Shown: positions 13,401 to 20,606 of the stretch, one piece after another
How the letters are laid out: each line of letters begins with the position of its first letter
Position numbering within the stretch: position 1 is the stretch's first letter
From: Saccoglossus kowalevskii
Lineage: Eukaryota; Hemichordata; Enteropneusta; Harrimaniidae
Assembly (NCBI RefSeq): GCF_000003605.2
Contig: NW_003149451.1
Coordinates: 1-20,606, forward strand
Direction of reading: 5' to 3'
DNA length: 20,606 bases
Position numbers and translations under genes: made by a program
Notes under the pieces: model-generated
Seen by the model: only the letters and a program-made list of their open reading frames with translations
Database searches by the model: none
Told to the model about the DNA's origin: nothing

Positions 13401-16400
13401 TTAAGATAAGGAGGTGCAAATGACATCAACAAAACAATCAATCGTTCACTGAATTATGTACTATACTCACCGTTTTCAGTATCTGGGAGTCTTGCACGTT
13501 TAGCGGGCTGGTTAGGTGTTTCTGCACCTGCAATTATTACAAACAATAAACACACAATTTTAGATATTAAGATAAGGAGGTGCAAATGACATCAACAAAA
13601 CCATCAATCGTTCACTGAATTATGTACTATACTCACCGTTTTCAGTATCTGGGAGTATTGCTTGTTTAGCGGGCTGGTTAGGTGTTTCTGCACCTACAAT
13701 TATTACAAACAATAAACACACAATTTTAGATATTAAGATAAGGAGGTGCAAATGACATCAATAAAACCATCAATCGTTCACTGAATTATGTACTATACTC
13801 ACCGTTTCAGTATCTGGAGGTCTGCTTGTTTAGCGGGCTGGTTAGGTGTTTCTGCACTTGCAATTATTACAAACAATAAACACACAAATTTAGATATTAA
13901 GATAAGGAGGTGCAAATGACATCAACAAAACCATCAATCGTTCACTGAATTATGTACTATACTCACAGTTTTCAGTATCTGGGAGTCTTGCTTGTTTAGC
14001 GGGCTGGTTAGGTGTTTCTGCACCTGCAATTATTACAAACAATAAACACACAAATTTAGATATTAAGATAAGGAGGTGCAAATGACATCAACAAAACAAT
14101 CAATCGTTCACTGAATTATGTACTATACTCACAGTTTTCAGTATCTGGGAGTCTTGCTTGTTTAGCGGGCTGGTTAGGTGTTTCTGCACCTGCAATTATT
14201 ACAAACAATAAACACACAAATTTAGATATTAAGATAAGGAGGTGCAAATGACATCAACAAAACAATCAATCGTTCACTGAATTATGTACTATACTCACCG
14301 TTTTCAGTATCTGGGAGTCTTGCTTGTTTAGCGGGCTGGTTAGGTGTTTCTGCACCTGCAAATATTACAAACAATAAACACACAAATTTAGATATTAAGA
14401 TAAGGAGGTGCAAATGACATCAACAAAACCATCAATCGTTCACTGAATTATGTACTATACTCACCGTTTTCAGTATCTGGGGGTCTTGCATGTTTAGCGG
14501 GCTGGTTAGGTGTTTCTGCACCTACAATTATTACAAACAATAAACACACAAATTTAGATATTAAGATAAGGAGGTGCAAATGACATCAACAAAACCATCA
14601 ATCGTTCACTGAATTATGTACTATACTTACCGTTTTCAGTATCTGGGGGTCTTGCTTGTTTAGCGGGCTGGTTAGGTGTTTCTGCACCTGCAAATATTAC
14701 AAACAATAAACACACAAATTTAGATATTAAGATAAGGAGGTGCAAATGACATCAACAAAACAATCAATCGTTCACTGAATTATGTACTATACTCACCGTT
14801 TTCAGTATCTGGGAGTCTTGCACGTTTAGCGGGCTGGTTAGGTGTTTCTGCACCTGCAATTATTACAAACAATAAACACACAAATTTAGATATTAAGATA
14901 AGGAGGTGCAAATGACATCAACAAAACAATCAATCGTTCACTGAATTATGTACTATACTCACCGTTTTCAGTATCTGGGAGTCTTGCTTGTTTAGCGGGC
15001 TGGTTAGGTGTTTCTGCACCTGCAATTATTACAAACAATAAACACACAAATTTAGATATTAAGATAAGGAGGTGCAAATGACATCAACAAAACCATCAAT
15101 CGTTCACTGAATTATGTACTATACTCACCGTTTTCAGTATCTGGGAGTATTGCTTGTTTAGCGGGCTGGTTAGGTGTTTCTGCACCTGCAATTATTACAA
15201 ACAATAAACACACAAATTTAGATATTAAGATAAGGAGGTGCAAATGACATCAACAAAACAATCAATCGTTCACTGAATTATGTACTATACTCACCGTTTT
15301 CAGTATCTGGGGGTCTTGCTTGTTTAGCGGGCTGGTTAGGTGTTTCTGCACCTGCAATTATTACAAACAATAAACACACAAATTTAGATATTAAGATAAG
15401 GAGGTGCAAATGACATCAACAAAACAATCAATCGTTCACTGAATTATGTACTATACTCACCGTTTTCAGTATCTGGGAGTATTGCTTGTTTAGCGGGCTG
15501 GTTAGGTGTTTCTGCACCTGCAATTATTACAAACAATAAACACACAAATTTAGATATTAAGATAAGGAGGTGCAAATGACATCAACAAAACAATCAATCG
15601 TTCACTGAATTATGTACTATACTCACCGTTTTCAGTATCTGGGAGTCTTGCATGTTTAGCGGGCTGGTTAGGTGTTTCTGCACCTGCAATTATTACAAAC
15701 AATAAACACACAAATTTAGATATTAAGATAAGGAGGTGCAAATGACATCAACAAAACAATCAATCGTTCACTGAATTATGTACTATACTCACCGTTTTCA
15801 GTATCTGGGAGTCTTGCTTGTTTAGCGGGTTGGTTAGGTGTTTCTGCACCTGCAATTATTACAAACAATAAACACACAAATTTAGATATTAAGATAAGGA
15901 GGTGCAAATGACATCAACAAAACAATCAATCGTTCACTGAATTATGTACTATACTCACCGTTTTCAGTATCTGGGAGTCTTGCACGTTTAGCGGGCTGGT
16001 TAGGTGTTTCTGCACCTGCAATTATTACAAACAATAAACACACAAATTTAGATATTAAGATAAGGAGGTGCAAATGACATCAACAAAACAATCAATCGTT
16101 CACTGAATTATGTACTATACTCACCGTTTTCAGTATCTGGGAGTCTTGCTTGTTTAGCGGGCTGGTTAGGTGTTTCTGCACCTGCAATTATTACAAACAA
16201 TAAACACACAATTTTAGATATTAAGATAAGGAGGTGCAAATGACATCAACAAAACCATCAATCGTTCACTGAATTATGTACTATACTCACCGTTTTCAGT
16301 ATCTGGGAGTCTTGCTTGTTTAGCGGGCTGGTTAGGTGTTTCTGCACCTGCAATTATTACAAACAATAAACACACAATTTTAGATATTAAGATAAGGAGG

Positions 16401-19400
16401 TGCAAATGACATCAACAAAACAATCAATCGTTCACTGAATTATGTACTATACTCACCGTTTTCAGTATCTGGGAGTCTTGCTTGTTTAGCGGGCTGGTTA
16501 GGTGTTTCTGCACCTGCAATTATTACAAACAATAAACACACAAATTTAGATATTAAGATAAGGAGGTGCAAATGACATCAACAAAACAATCAATCGTTCA
16601 CTGAATTATGTACTATACTCACCGTTTTCAGTATCTGGGAGTCTTGCTTGTTTAGGGGGCTGGTTAGGTGTTTCTGCACCTGCAATTATTACAAACAATA
16701 AACACACAATTTTAGATATTAAGATAAGGAGGTGCAAATGACATCAACAAAACAATCAATCGTTCACTGAATTATGTACTATACTTACCGTTTTCAGTAT
16801 CTGGGAGTCTTGCTTGTTTAGCGGGCTGGTTAGGTGTTTCTGCACCTACAATTATTACAAACAATAAACACACAATTTTAGATATTAAGATAAGGAGGTG
16901 CAAATGACATCAATAAAACCATCAATCGTTCACTGAATTATGTACTATACTCACAGTTTTCAGTATCTGGGAGTCTTGCTTGTTTAGCGGGCTGGTTAGG
17001 TGTTTCTGCACCTGCAATTATTACAAACAATAAACACACAATTTTAGATATTAAGATAAGGAGGTGCAAATGACATCAACAAAACCATCAATCGTTCACT
17101 GAATTATGTACTATACTCACAGTTTTCAGTATCTGGGAGTCTTGCTTGTTTAGCGGGCTGGTTAGGTGTTTCTGCACCTGCAATTATTACAAACAATAAA
17201 CACACAAATTTAGATATTAAGATAAGGAGGTGCAAATGACATCAACAAAACAATCAATCGTTCACTGAATTATGTACTATACTCACCGTTTTCAGTATCT
17301 GGGAGTCTTGCACGTTTAGCGGGCTGGTTAGGTGTTTCTGCACCTGCAATTATTACAAACAATAAACACACAATTTTAGATATTAAGATAAGGAGGTGCA
17401 AATGACATCAACAAAACAATCAATCGTTCACTGAATTATGTACTATACTCACCGTTTTCAGTATCTGGGAGTCTTGCATGTTTAGCGGGCTGGTTAGGTG
17501 TTTCTGCACCTGCAATTATTACAAACAATAAACACACAAATTTAGATATTAAGATAAGGAGGTGCAAATGACATCAACAAAACAATCAATCGTTCACTGA
17601 ATTATGTACTATACTCACCGTTTTCAGTATCTGGGGGTCTTGCATGTTTAGCGGGCTGGTTAGGTGTTTCTGCACCTGCAATTATTACAAACAATAAACA
17701 CACAATTTTAGATATTAAGATAAGGAGGTGCAAATGACATCAATAAAACCATCAATCGTTCACTGAATTATGTACTATACTCACAGTTTTCAGTATCTGG
17801 GAGTCTTGCTTGTTTAGCGGGCTGGTTAGGTGTTTCTGCACCTGCAATTATTACAAACAATAAACACACAAATTTAGATATTAAGATAAGGAGGTGCAAA
17901 TGACATCAACAAAACAATCAATCGTTCACTGAATTATGTACTATACTCACAGTTTTCAGTATCTGGGAGTCTTGCACGTTTAGCGGGCTGGTTAGGTGTT
18001 TCTGCACCTGCAATTATTACAAACAATAAACACACAAATTTAGATATTAAGATAAGGAGGTGCAAATGACATCAATAAAACCATCAATCGTTCACTGAAT
18101 TATGTACTATACTCACCGTTTTCAGTATCTGGGAGTCTTGCACGTTTAGCGGGCTGGTTAGGTGTTTCTGCACCTGCAATTATTACAAACAATAAACACA
18201 CAAATTTAGATATTAAGATAAGGAGGTGCAAATGACATCAGCAAAACAATCAATCATTCACTGAATTATGTACTATACTTACCATTTTCAGTATCTGGGA
18301 GTCTTGCACGTTTAGCGGGCTGGTTAGGTGTTTCTGCACCTGCAATTATTACAAACAATAAACACACAAATTTAGATATTAAGATAAGGAGGTGCAAATG
18401 ACATCAACAAAACAATCAATCGTTCACTGAATTATGTACTATACTCACCGTTTTCAGTATCTGGGGGTCTTGCTTGTTTAGCGGGCTGGTTAGGTGTTTC
18501 TGCACCTGCAAATATTACAAACAATAAACACACAAATTTAGATATTAAGATAAGGAGGTGCAAATGACATCAACAAAACAATCAATCGTTCACTGAATTA
18601 TGTACTATACTTACCGTTTTCAGTATCTGGGAGTCTTGCACGTTTAGCGGGCTGGTTAGGTGTTTCTGCACCTGCAATTATTACAAACAATAAACACACA
18701 ATTTTAGATATTAAGATAAGGAGGTGCAAATGACATCAACAAAACCATCAATCGTTCACTGAATTATGTACTATACTCACCGTTTTCAGTATCTGGGGGT
18801 CTTGCTTGTTTAGCGGGCTGGTTAGGTGTTTCTGCACCTGCAATTATTACAAACAATAAACACACAATTTTAGATATTAAGATAAGGAGGTGCAAATGAC
18901 ATCAACAAAACCATCAATCGTTCACTGAATTATGTACTATACTCACCGTTTTCAGTATCTGGGGGTCTTGCTTGTTTAGCGGGCTGGTTAGGTGTTTCTG
19001 CACCTGCAATTATTACAAACAATAAACACACAATTTTAGATATTAAGATAAGGAGGTGCAAATGACATCAACAAAACCATCAATCGTTCACTGAATTATG
19101 TACTATACTCACCGTTTTCAGTATCTGGGAGTCTTGCACGTTTAGCGGGCTGGTTAGGTGTTTCTGCACCTGCAATTATTACAAACAATAAACACACAAT
19201 CTTAGATATTAAGATAAGGAGGTGCAAATGACATCAACAAAACCATCAATCGTTCACTGAATTATGTACTATACTCACCGTTTTCAGTATCTGGGGGTCT
19301 TGCTTGTTTAGCGGGCTGGTTAGGTGTTTCTGCACCTGCAAATATTACAAACAATAAACACACAAATTTAGATATTAAGATAAGGAGGTGCAAATGACAT

Positions 19401-20156
19401 CAACAAAACAATCAATCGTTCACTGAATTATGTACTATACTCACCGTTTTCAGTATCTGGGAGTCTTGCACGTTTAGCGGGCTGGTTAGGTGTTTCTGCA
19501 CCTGCATTATTACAACAATAAACACACAAATTTAGATATTAGATAAGGAGGGTGCAAATGACATCACAAACAATCAATCGTTCACTGAATATGTACTATA
19601 CTCACCGTTTCAGTATCTGGGAGTCTGCTGGTTAGCGGGCTGGTTAGGTGTTTCTGCACTGCAATTATTACAAACAATAAACACACAAATTTAGATATTA
19701 AGATAAGGAGGTGCAAATGACATCAACAAAACAATCAATCGTTCACTGAATTATGTACTATACTCACCGTTTTCAGTATCTGGGAGTCTTGCTTGTTTAG
19801 GGGGCTGGTTAGGTGTTTCTGCACCTGCAATTATTACAAACAATAAACACACAATTTTAGATATTAAGATAAGGAGGTGCAAATGACATCAACAAAACAA
19901 TCAATCGTTCACTGAATTATGTACTATACTTACCGTTTTCAGTATCTGGGAGTCTTGCTTGTTTAGCGGGCTGGTTAGGTGTTTCTGCACCTACAATTAT
20001 TACAAACAATAAACACACAATTTTAGATATTAAGATAAGGAGGTGCAAATGACATCAACAAAACCATCAATCGTTCACTGAATTATGTACTATACTCACA
20101 GTTTTCAGTATCTGGGGGTCTTGCTTGTTTAGCGGGCTGGTTAGGTGTTTCTGCAC
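1353..20156 (-). CDS. Candidate split gene made of about 114 tandem 57-nt mini-exons (19-residue repeat protein), partial
   Basis: On the minus strand each unit reads acceptor AATTGCAG, 57 nt, donor GTGAGT. Exons lie at 1353-1409, 1519-1575 and so on every 166 bp up to 20100-20156. Fifty-seven nt is 19 codons, so exons can be added, lost or skipped without a frameshift. Phase 1 reads AETPNQPAKQARLPDTENG, with Gly made across the junction. Phase 0 (VQKHLTSPLNKQDSQILKT) is also open; the third frame hits TAA. I prefer phase 1 because its product is a typical hydrophilic, Pro-rich, disordered repeat and because it joins the candidate terminal exon. By eye, residues 10-13 are about 37 QARL, 26 RARL, 20 QARP, 15 QAIL, 10 HARL and 4 HARP; about 16 copies have Cys for the junction Gly. 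Two exons are broken. No start codon, promoter or first exon is in view; these would lie to the right. No family is recognised, and function is unknown. Confidence 0.62.
1410..1518 (-). other. Representative 109-nt intron with branch-point-like and acceptor signals
   Basis: On the minus strand this runs from GTGAGT to AG. The 3' part contains CACCTCCTTATCTTAATATC, then CTAAA or CTAAAA, a T/G-rich stretch (TTTATTGTTTG) and the acceptor. Candidate branch points (TTAAT, CTAAA) lie roughly 30-40 nt from the AG, a normal distance. Acceptor variants among units are AATTGCAG, ATATTTGCAG and AATTGTAG, all ending in YAG. Just inside the exon lies a second AG (CAGGTGCAG), so use of the inner site would shorten the repeat by exactly two residues. 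Confidence 0.6.
2135..2737. repeat. Multi-unit block duplicated at 18899-19501
   Basis: Units 6 to 9 of the array carry the same ordered set of diagnostic variants as units 107 to 110, including the rare AATCTTAGAT (C at 2437 and at 19201), seen in no other unit. The blocks have equal length (603 bp) and are 16,764 bp apart, that is 101 units minus the 2 bp lost near 13803. Units 4 to 6 likewise match units 104 to 106. The copy at the right stops where the indel-rich segment begins. Confidence 0.85.
10605..11270. repeat. Multi-unit block duplicated at about 13923-14588
   Basis: Units 57 to 60 match units 77 to 80 in order: ACAG with GCTTG, ACAG with GCTTG, CAAATATT with GCTTG, then GGGGGT with GCATG and CCTACAATT. 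The offset is 3,318 bp, which is 20 units minus the 2-bp deficit of the unit near 13803. Units 60 to 63 also match units 71 to 74, 1,826 bp (11 units) away, sharing the rare GCGGGTTGG. This shows block-wise duplication on top of the 166-bp period. Confidence 0.85.
13803..13857 (-). pseudogene. Broken mini-exon (two deletions and lost acceptor)
   Basis: This copy is 55 nt instead of 57. One T is missing from the GTTTTCAG block and one base from GAGTCTTGC, which reads GGAGGTCTGC. The acceptor is also changed: plus CACCTGC is CACTTGC, so the minus strand reads TTGCAA where the AG should be. Shifted use of the next AG would give a 54-nt exon, but that shift leads to TGA near its end. As drawn, this exon would have to be skipped, which the symmetric phases allow. 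A consensus error is an alternative for the deletions. Confidence 0.7.
19502..19660. other. Indel-rich segment inside the array (likely assembly or consensus error)
   Basis: Within about 160 bp there are roughly ten single- or double-base indels relative to all other units: TGCATTATT, ACAACAATAA, ATTAGATAAGG, GGAGGGTG, CATCACAAAC, GAATATG, CGTTTCAG, GTCTGCTGG and GCACTGC. They shorten the two affected steps to 161 and 162 bp. The other 18 kb holds only one indel-bearing unit. Most changes are losses from short runs, the typical pattern of unpolished long reads. Confidence 0.75.
19606..19658 (-). pseudogene. Broken mini-exon in the indel-rich segment
   Basis: This copy keeps GTGAGT and an AG acceptor but is 53 nt rather than 57, having lost bases at TTTT, TCTTGCTTGTTT and CACCTGC. 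If spliced as is, it would shift the frame of every exon transcribed after it. Its position in a cluster of indels makes a sequencing or assembly fault more likely than a real frameshift. Confidence 0.7.
20100..20156 (-). CDS. First array mini-exon in transcription order
   Basis: This is the rightmost complete unit. The exon is a full 57 nt, with acceptor AATTGTAG (AG at 20158-20157) and donor GTGAGT. It combines two variants that are rarely found together: P at residue 13 (GGGGGT on the plus strand) and the Cys-forming junction base (ACAG). The intron sequence upstream of it still matches the unit back to about 20235, including an A for G change in ATAAAGAGG. Upstream exons must lie further right. 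Confidence 0.52.
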
Positions 20157-20235
20157 CTACAATTATTACAAACAATAAACACACAATTTTAGATATTAAG
20201 ATAAAGAGGTGCAAATGACATCATCAAAACCATCA

Positions 20236-20251
20236 AATCATCATGATGATT
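20236..20251. repeat. 16-bp perfect palindrome at the array edge
   Basis: AATCATCATGATGATT is its own reverse complement. It sits just where similarity to the 166-bp unit ends, after CATCAAAACCATCA. It may be a breakpoint feature or chance in AT-rich DNA; no function is assigned. Confidence 0.8.
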
Positions 20252-20606
20252 CAATAAACTATGTAAAACTATGTACATATATTCATTATTGACATATTCT
20301 CTGTATATTGGCCATGTATGGATAGTATGATGTACAGCTGATTCAATTTTGATTCATAATTTGACTATAAAACTAGCAGCCTGTCGGCTGATATAGCTCC
20401 ACTGTTTGTGATGCATGCTCTGAAAGCAATGACTAAGAAGCAATTTAAAATTAATGCTAGCTGCATTAATATTGCAACACACCAACTTTCTTGATTTTGT
20501 TGCAGAGAATATTTCACTAAAAGTAGAGAATTGAAGATACCTTTACGAAATGGACAAATCTAATTGAGGTCTACCCAAGCTGCATGTGTACAAGTATCAA
20601 AGAATT
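20252..20606. other. AT-rich single-copy flank, probable intron or intergenic DNA
   Basis: No convincing exon is seen on either strand. On the minus strand an acceptor-like CATGCAG is followed by a segment ending in a donor-like GTATCT (about 20541-20585), but all three frames contain stops or have the wrong phase. On the plus strand TTTTGTTGCAG near 20505 is acceptor-like and is followed by an 18-residue open stretch to a TAA, with no partner exon. Both are left uncalled. Confidence 0.5.
20450..20470. repeat. Short inverted repeat (8-bp arms, 5-bp spacer)
   Basis: ATTAATGC at 20450-20457 and GCATTAAT at 20463-20470 flank TAGCT. It could form a small hairpin or be the remnant of a mobile-element end. 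It is too short and AT-rich to be strong evidence of either. Confidence 0.6.

Larger units (their letters stand above)
1305..20235. repeat. Large tandem array, 166-bp unit, about 114 copies
   Basis: The marker GGTGCAAATG recurs every 166 bp from 1461 to 20208. That gives 113 steps with a net deficit of only 11 bp, explained by one unit that is 2 bp short near 13803 and two that are 5 and 4 bp short at 19445-19767. The first unit starts near ACATCAGCAAAACAATC (1305) and the last fades out at about 20235. Copies are nearly identical and differ at roughly twenty shared sites, for example CAACAAAACAATC, CAACAAAACCATC or CAATAAAACCATC; CTCACC or CTTACC; GGGAGT or GGGGGT; GCTTG, GCACG or GCATG. Such sharing indicates recent unequal exchange or conversion. 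There are no transposon ends, target-site duplications or spacers of unique sequence, so this is neither a CRISPR array nor dispersed elements. Confidence 0.99.

Noticed and set aside
1305-20235. CRISPR array or other repeat-spacer system.
   Set aside because: The whole 166-bp unit is conserved with no unique spacers, no cas genes, and intron-like signals instead.
1305-20235. Centromeric satellite.
   Set aside because: Unit length would suit it, but the array is bounded on both sides by single-copy DNA and carries precise splice signals around a 57-nt open segment. It cannot be fully excluded without genome-wide copy data.
20506-20560. Plus-strand terminal exon after TTTTGTTGCAG with an 18-residue open stretch.
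   Set aside because: It is short, has no partner exon in the window, and is on the opposite strand to the main model.
20541-20585. Minus-strand upstream exon between a CATGCAG acceptor and a GTATCT donor.
   Set aside because: Every frame meets a stop before the donor, or would join the array in the frame that contains TAA.
1-20606. tRNA, rRNA, transposon coding regions or viral genes.
   Set aside because: No cloverleaf, conserved rRNA blocks, terminal repeats or reverse transcriptase, transposase or capsid-like frames were seen.

Overview
The window comes from an AT-rich eukaryotic nuclear genome and contains no bacterial-type gene. The organism is probably an invertebrate. The splice-like signals (GTGAGT/GTAAGT donors, YAG acceptors, a 109-nt intron) and the texture of the flanks would suit a sponge or another early-branching animal, but that is an impression and not a proof.

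Layout. Positions 1-462 are single-copy, AT-rich DNA holding a candidate last coding exon on the minus strand (217-296). Positions 463-954 hold a short tandem repeat of 3.3 copies with a 148-bp unit. Positions 955-1304 are low-complexity single-copy DNA. Positions 1305 to about 20235 are one uninterrupted tandem array of a 166-bp unit, about 114 copies with very low divergence. Positions 20236-20606 are single-copy AT-rich flank with two small palindromes. The array is about 92% of the window.

Main reading. On the minus strand every 166-bp unit looks like a complete intron plus mini-exon: an acceptor (usually AATTGCAG), a 57-nt segment, then a donor (GTGAGT or GTAAGT), leaving a 109-nt intron. 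The 57-nt segment is exactly 19 codons and open in two of the three possible frames. In the preferred frame (phase 1 on both sides) splicing all units would give a protein of more than 100 tandem 19-residue repeats with consensus AETPNQPAKQARLPDTENG, hydrophilic and probably disordered. The minus-strand segment at 217-296 has an acceptor, a compatible phase and a stop, so it could end the protein. The 5' exons would lie beyond the right edge. Exon variation is concentrated at residues 10, 12 and 13. Variants at the splice junctions keep GTRAG and YAG in all but one unit. Because the copies are homogenised, they are not 114 independent tests; transcript data would be decisive.

Quality. Two units are broken: one at 13803-13857, and a cluster of single-base indels at 19502-19660 that looks like uncorrected long-read consensus or an assembly join. 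Several multi-unit blocks recur at distant places in the array, so the true copy number and order are uncertain.
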